The notes under the pieces were generated by a model. It was not told the DNA's origin. It searched no databases and was given only the letters and a program-made list of their open reading frames with translations. From assembly GCF_029962835.1 (NCBI RefSeq), contig NC_080586.1, positions 64,550,001 through 64,614,000 of the forward strand: 64,000 bases of DNA, read 5' to 3'. The DNA comes from Magnolia sinica (Eukaryota; Streptophyta; Magnoliopsida; Magnoliales; Magnoliaceae). Positions 22,571-33,496 of the stretch are shown piece after piece. Within the stretch, counting starts at the first letter, position 1; each line of letters opens with the position of its first letter. The translations under genes were made by a program, and so were the position numbers.

Positions 22571-23901
22571 CATGGAATTGATTGCGATGTAAATGAAATG
22601 AATGAAATTAATCACGAACTGATTGAAATTGACCGCAAAGTGAATGAAATGGATTTTCGACCATAGACCTGATGGAATCTTGAAAAATAACCAGGTTGGT
22701 TGGGTAAAGTAGCTTCTCCTACCCCAAAATCATATAGGGTACGTCAAGTAACTAATTTTGGTTTAGAAGATATTCTTGTTAAATGAATAAAGAAAAAAAA
22801 TGAAAAAAAAGAGAATTTTTTTTTTATATGCTTATATATACATATTTATATAAATATGTATTAGAGAAAATTGTAGGTAGAATAAAGTTCTCCATGTAAA
22901 AAAATAAAAAATAAAAAATAAAAAAAATTTCATAGACTTGCACAGACTACACTTATGGCTACGGTTATAGTCTGTATCTATTGGTCAAATCACCTTCGAT
23001 ACATATCGAATGCTCTTCGATATGTATCGAAAATTGCAGGAATTTTGAGGAAACTCATTGGACAGTTCTGGACTTTTTTCGATTAATTGAAAGACCTTCG
23101 ATACATATAAAAAGATGGATTGAAAAGGCAGGCTATGGTTGTTGCTACGGTTATAATCCGTAGCTATAGAAAACCCCTAGCCATAAGTTTTTACTTTTAT
23201 TATTATTATTTTATTTTATTTTATTTTTTGCTATTGTAATCCCCACTACTTTTTGTGGGTCCTATTAAGAGGTATGTGTTATATCCAAACAGTCTATCTA
23301 TTTGGCCAACTCATATTAAGGCTTGAGACGAAACATAAGACAGATCTAGCTATCAAGTGGACCACACTGTAAAAGGCTGTGGACGATTGAACGTCTACCA
23401 TTGAAACCCTTTTGGGGTCACATAAGTTTTGGATCATTATGAAATTTGGTTTCCCTCTTCATTCTGGTCTTTTTGACCTGATGAATAGATTGGATGGAAA
23501 ATAAATGTTATGATGGGCCCTACAAATTTTTTAACGGTGAAAATCAATTTTCCCGCTGCTCTTTGTAGTGTGGTCCAGTTGATCTTTGGATGTGATTTTT
23601 TTTTTTTTTTGATAATGCTTCGAAATGATCTCCAAATATGGATGAACGTTGTGGATATAATAAATACATAACTGTGGGGCCCACGTAACTTTGATATCTT
23701 TTGAACCGTTCGTACAACTCGGAGTTCGAGGAGCGTCAGCGCTGGTCTTCGAGCACCTGGCGATCTGCTTCCGGAAAGAAGCAGGGGCATTTTCGACCTG
23801 AGAAATGGGGCCGTACAGCCGGGGCTTATTCTTGGCAGGTAAAAGGCAAGTGGGCCTCAAAAGGTTGATGGGCCATATATGGGTCGTACAGTTGGAAATT
23901 T
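22571..23901. repeat. Right outer arm of the foldback element
   Basis: Inverted copy of 14784-16149 with the same block order. It includes TAGCTTCTCCTACCCCAAAA (about 22710), CGATACATATCGAA (about 22998), a GGGCCC element (23250-23695), TTCGTACAACTCGGAGTTCG (about 23709) and the outer GGGTCGTACAGTTGGAAATT. It ends 682 bp before the STELLO start codon. Confidence 0.85.
23250..23695. mobile_element. GGGCCC-type element, copy 11 (right arm of foldback)
   Basis: TTGTGGGTCCTATTAAGAGG at the left; ATACATAACTGTGGGGCCCA at the right. Mirror copy of 14990-15440. Confidence 0.65.
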
Positions 23902-24583
23902 ATCATAAAAAATTTCAAATGAAAAAGGAGTTACTCAATACTCTGGTTGTATATGATGTTTGATACTCGTGCGTTTAAAGATTATACACGTAGAAAAATT
24001 AATTCAAAATAATGGACTAAATTGTGAAACCTACCGTCTCTAACGACATTCAAAAAATCAGATTGGTTAATAATCCAGACCGCTGATTCCTGGGCACTTG
24101 GTTATTGAGGTAAGACCATTGGATATTTCATTTTTAACTGTGGGATGAATGTCCAGAAATCTAATAGTTAGATAACTAAATAAGAGAAATTTTTGGTACA
24201 TGACCTATAAACTCGAGTAACCATAGTTTGGACAGTTTGTTTTGAATTTATTGTATTACAGGCATGCAATTTTTAACTAATTTATAACGCCCGCGGATCA
24301 TCCATCACTCCTCCGGAGTATCAAAGTAAAACCTACCAGCAACAAAAATGCCCACCAACTGCTCTCTCAGTAGTTACAGAAAACGAAGAATCGCATTTGA
24401 AGAAGAATTGAAAAGAAACGAAAAAGAAAAGAAAAGAAATTAAGAAAAAAACGAAGTCCTGTGTCGGCAACAGCAAATCCTCTCTCTCAGCAGCAGCTAT
24501 TCAGTCTTCTCTCTCTCTTTCTGAGCAGAGCCGCAGCAGCAGCATCTTGAATCTCAAATTCGATCAAATCCCAATCTAATCCA
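23902..24583 (+). promoter_or_regulatory. STELLO upstream region and probable 5' leader
   Basis: Only about 680 bp separate the foldback element from the STELLO start codon. A TATAA string at 24283-24287 is a possible but weak core promoter. Purine-rich sequence (24390-24450) and then a CT-rich leader with CTCTCTCTCAGCAGCAGC and TCTTCTCTCTCTCTTTCTGA (24480-24525) precede the ATG, typical of plant 5' leaders. No transcription start can be fixed from sequence alone. Confidence 0.4.
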
Positions 24584-26286
24584 ATGCTAGTCCAAGACCG
24601 TTCGCCGAAACCCCCAAAACCCACTCCATCTCCCTCTCTTCCATCACACCATCACCGCTTCTCCGAATCCAAATCCCTAGATTTCTCCACCTGGTTCTCA
24701 GAAAACCTCTACAAGATCGTCATAATCTCCCTTCTCCTCGCTACTGTCGCAGCTCTCTTCTTCCTTCGCCGCGTCGGCGACACTGCTGCCCTATTCTGCT
24801 TCCAGGAATCCCAGTCCAAGGCCCACCTCCCCTCTGCCATTCCCTACCCAAATCTCCCCCCTTCCTCGTCCATCCCCGCCATCATTGATCGTTCCTCCCC
24901 TTACTCCTCCTTCCGATCCGACCGTTGGATCGTCGTCTCCGTCTCCTCCCCTCCCTCTGATTCCCTCCGCCGCCTTGCCAAGGTCAAGGGCTGGCAGCTT
25001 CTCGCCATCGGCAATTCCCTCACCCCCTCTGATTGGTCCCTCAAAGGCGCCATCTTCCTCTCCTTGGAGCAGCAGGCTAGTCTAGGGTTCAGGATTGTCG
25101 ATCATCTTCCGTACAATTCCTACGTGAGGAAGTCCGTCGGGTACCTCTATGCGATCCAGCATGGTGCTAAGAAGATCTTTGATGCAGATAATCGTGGCGA
25201 TGTCATTGGTGGTGACCTTGGGAAGCACTTTGATCTCGAGTTGATCGGCGAGGACGCGCGGCGGACGACAGTGCTGCAGTACAGCCACGATGACCCGAAC
25301 CGGACGGTGGTCAACCCGTACATACATTTTGGGCAACGGTCCGTCTGGCCCCGTGGCCTGCCTCTCGAGAATGTGGGCGAGGTCTCCCACGAGGAGTTCT
25401 ATACTGAGGTCTACAGTGGGAAGCAATTCATTCAGCAGGGGCTGTCAAATGGCCTCCCAGATGTTGATTCTGTGTTCTACTTCACACGGAAATCTAAGCT
25501 GGAAGCATTTGATATCAGGTTCGATGAGGATGCGCCGAAGGTCGCACTGCCTCAGGGTATGATGGTGCCTGTGAATTCGTTCAATACGATCTTCCATTCA
25601 TCTGCCTTCTGGGGTCTGATGCTTCCAGTCTCGGTCAGCACCATGGCTTCGGATGTTTTGAGGGGTTACTGGGCCCAGCGCATTTTGTGGGAGATTGGTG
25701 GGTTCGTTGCAGTTTATCCCCCTACCGTCCACCGGTATGATCGGGTAGAGTCTTACCCATTTTCTGAGGAGAAAGATCTCCACATCAACGTGGACCGTTT
25801 GATCAAGTTCTTGATCTTGTGGCGGTCAGAGAAGCCCACGTTGTTTGAAAAGATCCTGCATTTGAGTTATTCAATGGCAGAAGCAGGGTTTTGGACAGAG
25901 CAAGATGTGAGGTTTACAGCCGATTGGCTTCAGGACTTGCTGGCCATTGGATATCAGCAGCCGAGACTGATGACACTGGAATTGGGCCGGCCAAGGCCGA
26001 CAATTGGGCATGGTGATCGGCGGGAATTCATCCCTCGGAAGCTCCCATCTGTGCATCTCGGGGTTGAGGAGGCTGGGACAGTGAATTATGAGATAGGGAA
26101 CCTCATTCGTTGGCGGAAGAACTTTGGGAATGTCGTGCTTATCATGTTCTGCAGCGGGCCAGTAGAACGTACAGCCTTGGAGTGGAGATTGCTTTACGGT
26201 CGGATTTTCAAGACCGTGGTTATGCTCTCGGAGCAGAACAATACAGATCTCGCAGTAGGATACGGCCAGTTGTGGCAAGCATACAA
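24584..26286 (+). CDS. STL: STELLO-type Golgi glycosyltransferase-like protein, exon 1
   Basis: Exon 1 encodes residues 1-567 plus two bases of codon 568 of a 768-residue protein homologous, from recognition, to Arabidopsis STELLO1/2 (DUF288). In Arabidopsis these Golgi membrane proteins assist assembly and trafficking of cellulose synthase complexes. Visible features: N-terminus MLVQDRSPKPPKP with a proline-rich cytosolic tail; one hydrophobic membrane segment at about residues 44-61 (YKIVIISLLLATVAALFF); then a long lumenal region. No signal peptide is expected for such a type II protein. The start is supported by the family-typical MLVQDR opening, the context AATCCAATGC and the CT-rich leader upstream. 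The exon ends CATACAA|GTAAGT. The next exon starts with A, completing a lysine codon in phase, and the total length is close to that of known STELLOs. No stops or frameshifts seen. Long antisense frames here are shadows. Confidence 0.93.
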
Positions 26287-27215
26287 GTAAGTTGAATTAC
26301 ATAATGAATTTCCTTCTAGTGTTAGTCATGGGGTCAGTAGTGATGCATGGGTTTTTACTGGTCATTGTAGATTGTCTGATTGCTTCTTTCTGACGATATA
26401 CAAACCTGTTCTTAGAGGTTCTAGAATTGCCTCATGTGCGTTTGGACGACTTCGTATTCCATGTAAAGCTCATATGATGAATTGTAGGGATTTGTAGGGC
26501 ATGGTAATGCTGTTATGATGTAGGTTCAAAATAGTTTGGAATGCAGGAAAAAGCGGCATTGGGAAAGGGTAACCATAAACAAAATGTGAAATCTTAATTC
26601 TCAGAAAAAAAAAAGTGAAATGTTAAGTTCATTATATTAACCTACCACTGTCTATGGAGATTAATTTAACCTTGACGAGTTGTGGTTCTGAAGACTAGAA
26701 GTCCAGCAAATAGGAGAGGCCTTTGCAGTGCACTCATCATTCATGCCGCTGCATCTGATGATGCAGGTAACTAACCATATCTGCTTTTAGCCCACATTCT
26801 TTTAGATAAGATTGAAGTAACATCGTTTGGTTTTGGCAAATTATTCTTTTTGTCCTGAAGAACTGATCATCCTCCACAACCTGCATAGCTGTACCATCTT
26901 TTGCGCCAACATGCCACTTGCATAGGGCATCAATGCCATGAATTGAAAATGTTAAGCCCCACCATGCCAGCCAAGCTGAAGCATTCCTAAATCCAGCCAT
27001 GAGCTAAGGAACTGAATCCAGTTCCAGTCAGCCTGAGTCAGGCTTGGACTGGGCTGGGCCCACCATCTAAATACTCAGCCTACCAATGGTAAATAAGTCA
27101 GGTTGGCCAGGCTGTGATACTTGTTGGACATTCTAGCAGATGCAAGCCCTGTTCCCGCCCAATTAATTTCTGGGCCTAAAACTTAGCCCAGGTCATCCCA
27201 TTTGCTGTCCTAATT

Positions 27216-27575
27216 TTGAGATACATTTGGATTTTTATTTTTGAAGATGAGATTCATGCAGATATGATAATGAATTATTTAAAATATGATGTCAACAATC
27301 TCCAGAATAGGGGCATGATTCTGCCCAATGTGTCGTGTCTTCATGAAGCCGAATCAATAGACCATATTTTCCTTCATTGTCCTTTTGCCTCAGATGTTTG
27401 GTCTCGGGTCCTCCCCACGGCGAAAGTCTTGTGGGTGATGCCCGCTTCCATTGATGGGTTCTTCCGTTCATGGCATGTGGGAGATGAGGGGTCCCTCAGC
27501 AGAAAAAAAGTGGAAGATCATCTTCTTAGCTATCCTTTGGGCTATCTGGGCTGAAAGAACTATCGTTGTGTCCAT
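27216..27575 (+). pseudogene. LINE (L1-type) zinc-binding reverse-transcriptase tail fragment
   Basis: Encodes NRGMILPNVSCLHEAESIDH followed by IFLHCPFASDVWSRV and, after a frame slip, FLAILWAIWAERT. This is the zf-RVT/C-terminal region that ends plant L1 open reading frame 2. Upstream and downstream parts of the element are missing; a (TA)n tract follows at once. Same orientation as the STELLO gene. Confidence 0.7.
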
Positions 27576-27583
27576 AACTAACA

Positions 27584-27586
<3 letters not shown>

Positions 27587-27617
<31 letters not shown>
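27587..27617. repeat. (TA)n microsatellite
   Basis: About 15 TA dinucleotides at the broken end of the 27216-27575 LINE fragment. Confidence 0.9.
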
Positions 27618-27621
<4 letters not shown>

Positions 27622-28239
27622 GGGCTCTAATAGATCAAAATCTCTTCTTTGAGAGAAGTACTCAATTAAATACTTCGTTGTTATTTTCCATAAGCCATTA
27701 TTAGATCTATTTCTGACTAATTCATATCCTTGTAACACTAATTGTTTATTTGACATGGAATGTTGCAAACTTTAGCTTTGTTCATAAGTTTCATAGAGCT
27801 TTAATCAGGATGATTCAGAACACAAGTTTGAATTATTGTCATGTAATTTTAATCAGTTTCAATTGATTATGGTTCTTGTAGTTTAAAATGGAATCTTCTT
27901 ATTTCATGATTCATATAAAAAATTATGTATGAATACAGAATATATCAATATTTTAAAGGATTGGCACCTGCAAACTGAAATATATTGAAACACATTTCAC
28001 TCTACTTCGGTTGGAATGTATTTAAAATCTTCACATGTTAAAAAGTTCAGAAATACTTATGGTGACAACGATGATGATGACAGGAGCAGCAGCAGCAATA
28101 ATAAACTTTGGTTTGAATTTTTGTGTGCCACTTGCATATTTCCTCTGTGGTTATTGTGTCTTAAGCCCTCATAGCTCCAACCCTCCAACTACACTATCCA
28201 AACCAAACACCTTGGCTTCAATTGCATTCCCAGTGCACA

Positions 28240-28690
28240 AGAAATTGGCAAAGATAAGTGGTGCATCTGTTTAGTCACTGCTCTTATGCCCTGGGGGCGT
28301 GGGACAGCATCCTCTCTTCTTTCAACCTGCCTAGGGTAATGCCGAACTCTGTGGGGGAGTTGTTCTTGTCTTGGCATGTGGGGGTTCCCAGATACAAAGA
28401 TAAGTAGAAATGGTGCCTCGCTTTGCTTGGCTGCCCTGTGGTGTATTTGGTTGGAAAGGATTGAAAGATGCTTTAGGGATAGATGCCAGCCCATGAGATT
28501 CATCGTTAGCAAGGTGTTTTTTCTTCTTAGGGATTGGGGTTCCTAATCCAGGGAGTTGGTTTGTATTTTAGTTTTTTGGTCTTTGTTTTTGTTCTCTGTT
28601 TTTCTTATGAATCTGTTGGCTTCTTCAATAAAATTATAAATTCTCAAGAAAAAAGAAAAAGAAAAAAAGAAATTGTTAGAGAGTTTATCC
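28240..28690 (+). pseudogene. LINE (L1-type) 3' end with A-rich tail
   Basis: Across frames it reads WDSILSSFNLPRVMPNSVGE, LFLSWHVG, then WCIWLERNERCFRD-like residues (GVFGWKGLKDALGI in one frame). These are conserved last residues of plant L1 ORF2. A 3' untranslated part follows with TTCTTCAATAAAATTATAAA and an A/G-rich tail at 28645-28675. It is independent of the fragment at 27216 because it repeats the same protein region. Confidence 0.65.
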
Positions 28691-29054
28691 CACTGGCTGC
28701 TTTCCCTAAATTTCCTTCACTACTCTGTTGATGTAAAGTTTGAGCTGTCCCAACCTGAAGCGATTGCCCTCCAAAGATTTCTCAGTGTACGGAAGGGATT
28801 TGACATGTTCAGTTCTTTGATACCTAGGCTGAGGAAACCTCCTTAGAGCATGATTACATTGAGGCCCTTTTTGAAGCTTCAAGGATGAAACCTTGGATCA
28901 GAAGTCTTGCAGGATTCCCTAGCAAGACACTATCATTCCTCCAATTCCAGTAACTTCTTGGGTTGTGCTACCTTACTTTTAATGAATCATGGGTGATGGT
29001 ACTTAACTCTAGTTCAAAGTAAGTAATCTATTCTCATTGTATCCATGTTTGATT

Positions 29055-29105
29055 CATTACCATCATCTAAGCCTTGTACCAACTAATTGGGGTCAGCGCA
29101 CATGG
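29055..29105 (-). pseudogene. Short remnant of an RTE-type LINE 3' end
   Basis: ACCATCATCTAAGCCTTGTA followed by CCAACTAATTGGGGTCAGC is the reverse complement of the RTE tail seen intact at 32920-32976 (CCAATTACTTGGATCAGCCT then TAGATGATGATG). Only the last ~50 bp survive. Confidence 0.5.
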
Positions 29106-30714
29106 CAACTGGGAACAAGACTCTCCATGTGCATTTGGACCTCTCATTCTGACCATGTTCCCAGATCAAACACTGAAGTAGCATATGATATAACGAAACT
29201 AACATTCAGATTATGAAACATTCTCTCCCTCCTTACATCAAGAATGATTATTCTGTTTGGTATGTTGAAAATTTGAGGTCAAGAGTCTATTGAGTTGGCT
29301 AGGGGACAAATTTCCTGAAGTGTCACAGTCAAATTGGATCTGCCAGTCTTCCAAAACTCTCTATTCTTTTTTGGCTAGCTTATTGAACAAGTATTTGAGT
29401 GTGAAATTGGCCAAATTGGCCAAAGAATGAAATCAAGCTTTAAGATCTCATATCCAAATTGGCTAACTAATCCGAAGTTACATTTGCACTGGCCATGGGC
29501 CAGGCTGGGGCCAGGCAAAATCAATTTTTTTATTAGGTCTGGTATGACTGGTTCAAAATGCCGGCCTGAATCAACCCATGCCCACTTCTAGCCATCCCTC
29601 ATTACATGTATCTCTTTAACCTGGAGTTGTGTATTTCTGAAATAAGCTAAGACATGATGAACGTTGCCCAAACCTAAGGAGATGTTTTGATATCTGAAAT
29701 GTATGCATAAAACCTCACAAGATCTTATTATGTGGAAATGACTTAATAGTTGGAATGATCTCTCTTTTGAGGAAGGTCTCCATCAATGTACTATAGATGT
29801 GAAGGAGGAAAAGCAAAAGGGTAAGTAGTTTTGAAACAAAGGTAGACGGAGAGTGGGACTGGGACTGAAAAGAACCTCGAAGCATACAATTGTATTCCCT
29901 ATTCAATGAACAGAATGAATGCAGAAGTAATTTATAGGCTTCCCAACTCCTTATGTAAAAGGTGATAGAGTGTGTTTTAGAAGAACTAATAGTTTGCTGC
30001 GTCAAATAAAGAAGCAGTTGTCAAAGATTGTTTCGAACTTCAATTTTAGAAAAATCTTAAAGATGATGAGCTGAAACTTTTCGTGATTTTCTTGAACGGC
30101 TCCATTTGGTTTTCTTGTAGAGGCAAAGGACACACAAAGGTGGAAAAAGTGCTTGGGTGATTTCTTTTGCTAAATCTTTCTTCGAAGACCTCATTACAGG
30201 GAATCGCCCTTTGCCCATTACTACTGTTCAGGAACTAATGGCTTCTCCTAGAGTCATTGCATTTATGTGGGTGGGTGGAAAGATAAGTGTCTTGTTCTCG
30301 ATAATTTAGAGAGCAGGAGTTTACACTTTACACCTATCAAATAGCTTTGTGATATGAGAAAAGGAGGAAACTGGTCATCATCTCTGCCTATGCTGCTTGT
30401 GGCTGGCCCAATGTGGCAGATTTTCTCAAACAAGTTCATGATCTCATTGGTGTTTACGTAAAATTTTGGGGAGGTTTTCAGTAGCTGGGTCATTGGGCCG
30501 TTCACTGCAAGAGGAACGGTCCTATGGAGGATCCCTGTGTGCTATGCTGGTTTGGAAGGAGAGAATAACCAAATTTTCATTGATTCAAGATGAAGTGAGG
30601 ATATAGAAGGAAACATAATCTTTTGGGCTCTTTCATTGTCGGTCTCTTGAGACATTTTCTTGTGGTACTCAAGTAGGAATTGGTTACCCATTGCGAAGAG
30701 TGAGATTTCAGCGT

Positions 30715-31139
30715 TGTTCCATACGGTCCAACCGTCCTCCGATGGGTGGTTGGAAGTGTAACTTTGGTGAAGCATGGAGCTTCAGGTGGAAATCGCAGCC
30801 CTTCTAGAATTGGAGGAATCCTTAAGGATGGAAAAGTTCATATTCACATGGTGTTTTTGGGTCCTCTTGCTCTGGTAGGAGTTTTTGTGGCATCAGCATC
30901 TCTCTCTTTGAGAGAAGCTTTATTATTTTCAGTTGCAAGTTCTGTGGCGATGCCATCATGTGGTGGGACTCTTATAATGTTATCTAGTGGAGATGAAAGT
31001 GGGAGCCAAGATGTGGGTGTTTTGTTTTGTGTTTGATAAAATTTGGTCTATCATTCTCATGTTAAAGATCTTGTTTGCCCACCGAGGAAGAGAGGCCAAT
31101 TCTGAGGCCAAGGGGCTTGTGAAGGAGGCAGTGAGCTGA
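30715..31139 (+). pseudogene. Probable LINE RNase H-like remnant
   Basis: In shifting frames: PPSDGWLEV, NFGEAWS, RIGGILKDGKVHI, GPLALVGVFVASASLSLREA, and near the end ANSEAKGLVKE. The order fits the RNase H domain (RVT_3) appended to some plant L1 elements. Heavily decayed; identification is tentative. Confidence 0.4.
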
Positions 31140-31140
31140 C

Positions 31141-31383
31141 CAGGTATTCCATAACAGTAATGGTGGCCATTGGCCATTACTGTAATGTTATGGGCCATAA
31201 TGGCTGTTACACTTTTTTTTTTTTTTTTTTCGAAAAACGTTTTTAGCCCTGTAATGGTTTGTTACGAGGCCATTACAGGTCATTTTTTCCATAATGGCCA
31301 TTATGACACCTATAACAGTTGGTTACCATTACTGTTACATAACAGCCATTACAGCCGTTATATAACCTCTTTGAAATACCTTG
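31141..31383. mobile_element. hAT-like MITE, 243 bp, 8-bp target duplication
   Basis: The ends CAGGTATTCC and GAAATACCTTG are near-perfect inverted repeats. They are flanked by GAGCTGAC (31133-31140) and GAGCCGAC (31384-31391), an 8-bp duplication with one difference. The body is a chain of TAATGGCCATTA-type palindromes (TGGCCATTACTGTAATG, CATAATGGCCATTATG, AACAGCCATTACAGCCGTTA) and would fold into a strong hairpin. Contains an 18-T run. Confidence 0.7.
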
Positions 31384-32559
31384 GAGCCGACAGACTGTGT
31401 ATTGGGCATTCATTTCACTTTCTGCAATGATTTAGCCAGTTTTCTTTAAAAACAAAGAACTTGCTACCTTCACACACACACACACACAAAAAGCAGGATG
31501 GAAAGATAGAGAAGCTTTTTGGATAAGTTGAAGGATGTGCTAATGAATAGCACTTACCAACTTGTAAGGTCTTATGGTTGAATATTTACTGTTTGAAACC
31601 ATTCAAAATAAGTGAATAAGACCCTATTCGAAGTTTGTTTTCTGTTCCATGAGTTTCCGGGAAGAGGTAGATCAAATTCATGTGCTTAATGGCTATTCCT
31701 TCTTCGTAACTGTCCAGATCATTTTACACATGCCGTGTGTCTGCTGTAGAAGTGGAAGGGGACTGGTCTCCACCCCGTGTAAATATCTTGATGTAGTAAC
31801 ATTTGTTACATAGATTGATTATTTGCATTTGAAATAGCACATGCATCTGATATCTAGACATATTTAATGCTATGTTTGGATGTAATGCTTGTATTCATGT
31901 CCTAGATTTGTGAAGACATGACTTCCTCATCATATCCATGTCCGGACGTCGTGGAAAAAGCTGTGTTTTTCTTATGAGGTATATGGTATCTTGAAGAATT
32001 ATATTTGTTTTTTGCATCCCCTGTGTGCATTTGGAGTCAAAGTCCTTGACTGATAGAATGGCAGGTGTTGGTACCATTGGGAGTTATTGTATATAGGTTC
32101 TGCCTTTGATTGCTTACCGAGAAAAAAGTTTCCTTTTTATTAGTTCTTTGGGGATTTCTCCCATGTGGGTGTACCTGTGTCTCAGTTCTTCTTTCTTGGC
32201 ATAGGAGCTGCCTCCTCGTGGTTGTGTTTGTTTTTCGACATACCTCTCTTTTTTCTTTAGTTGTTTTAATGAATACAATGCATTGTTGTTAAACATGAGA
32301 AAAAAGGTTCTGCAAGATAATGGTTGTGAGTAACCAATTAAATCATATGGGACAGTCTTGCCATATGCATGTCGCTGTAAGGAAAAGTAGGCAAAGAGGT
32401 GTCACTTCTCCTTTGGTTTCGTACCCATAGGTATTGCTCCTTAAGGGAGGAAAAAAGTTGGCAAAGAATGCTGCATGTTTCTTTTGTTGTTGCTAGAAAA
32501 CAAATCGTCTCCCCTTTATGGTTTTCCCCTTGGCCCAAGGAGACAGTTAAGGAACAACA

Positions 32560-32976
32560 TATTCATTCAATGAGTGTAGCTATTCATAGGATGAGTGTAG
32601 TTGAAATGAGGATGTTGAGAGAGATGAGTGCCAAGACAAGAAGGATAAAACTAGAATTGAATGCATTTGAGGGAACTTAGGAGTAGCACTGATAGGGTAG
32701 TAAAATGAGGGGAAAATGAAAATAGACTTAGATGGTTTGTTCATGTGCAACATGAGACCAAGAACTGGTTCTGGTTAGGAGTGAGTTGGTGCAAACCAAA
32801 GGCTCTAAAAGGGCAGGCAGAAGGATCAGAAAGGATGTGGGTGGAGGTATTAAAAAAAGAATAGATGACCTATGGTCTAATTGAAGTTGTGGCCCTTAAT
32901 AGATGGAATGGCAGAGAAGGATTTGTGTAGCCCACCCCAATTACTTGGATCAGCCTTAGATGATGATGATGATGAT
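32560..32976 (+). pseudogene. RTE-type LINE, 3' terminal fragment with (GAT)n tail
   Basis: Encodes EMRMLREMSAKTRRIK near 32610. After frame changes it gives LRWFVHVQHET, then WVEVLKKE*MTYGLIE and LNRWNGREGFV. This is the well-known C-terminus of plant RTE reverse transcriptases (LRWFGHVQ-type and WVEVLKKDM-type motifs). It ends ATTACTTGGATCAGCCTTAG followed by five to six GAT repeats, the RTE-type simple-repeat tail instead of poly(A). Strongly 5'-truncated and broken. Confidence 0.75.
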
Positions 32977-33496
32977 TTCTTGTAAGGCCCAAAGAATGAG
33001 TTGAGTTGTTGAATAGTTGGGCTTAGATGTGAGGGCAACTAAAGACTTGAATACACTAAATAGCTGGAGTTGAAATTGCGAATTTCAATTATTAAGTTAT
33101 CAGGGTATGGCACTCCATATGGCTCGGGTGTATCATTTGCACTTAAAATTGAAGGGTCATACAAGGTAAAGTTCTTGTTTTCGAGCGTCTGGTCAACCTA
33201 ATATTACTTAGCTTTCCAAGTATTCAATTGAAGGGTCATGCAAGGTAAAGTTCCTGTTTTAAAGTCTCTGAGCAACCTAATATTACTTAGCTTTCCAAGT
33301 ATTAAATTTTCCTTCTCCTGAATTGGTTGTTGAAGCCCACATCACATAAGTTTCTTTGTTATCTGACTACCTGTATGAAGGAGCTTCGGATTGGGTAGCT
33401 GTCTTCCAAATCTCTTTAGATTTACCAGTTAACCTAAGATCTCTGCATCGAGAGAGCAGAGATCTCTTAGGAGTCCAGTTAGTATTGTCCATAATA

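Larger units (their letters stand above)
14784..23901. mobile_element. 9.1-kb foldback palindrome with tandem-repeat arms
   Basis: The two halves are inverted copies. The outermost match is AAATTTCC(G/A)ACTGTACGACC at 14784 against its reverse complement ending at 23901; similarity stops abruptly outside. Moving inward, both arms carry the same blocks in mirror order: a ~200-bp segment with CGAACTCCGAGTTGTACGAA, a GGGCCC element, a TAGCTACGG/CGATACATATCGAAG block, an AT-rich tract, a segment with TGATTTTGGGGTAGGAGAAG, then a 21-bp-monomer array. The mirror axis is at about 20846, where TTCATTC TGT GAATGAA closes the hairpin with three unpaired bases. The left arm is longer because of a bigger array and a later hAT-like insertion. 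No transposase frame and no clear flanking duplication. Structurally it resembles foldback elements or long-TIR Mutator-like elements; it may also be a segmental inverted duplication. Confidence 0.85.

Noticed and set aside
14784-23901. Autonomous Mutator-like element
   Set aside because: The long inverted arms fit, but there is no MULE transposase and no clear 9-bp target duplication at the ends I can define.
25082-26278. Antisense open frames over STELLO exon 1
   Set aside because: Shadows of the GC-rich coding exon; no domain resemblance and the sense strand is a complete known family.
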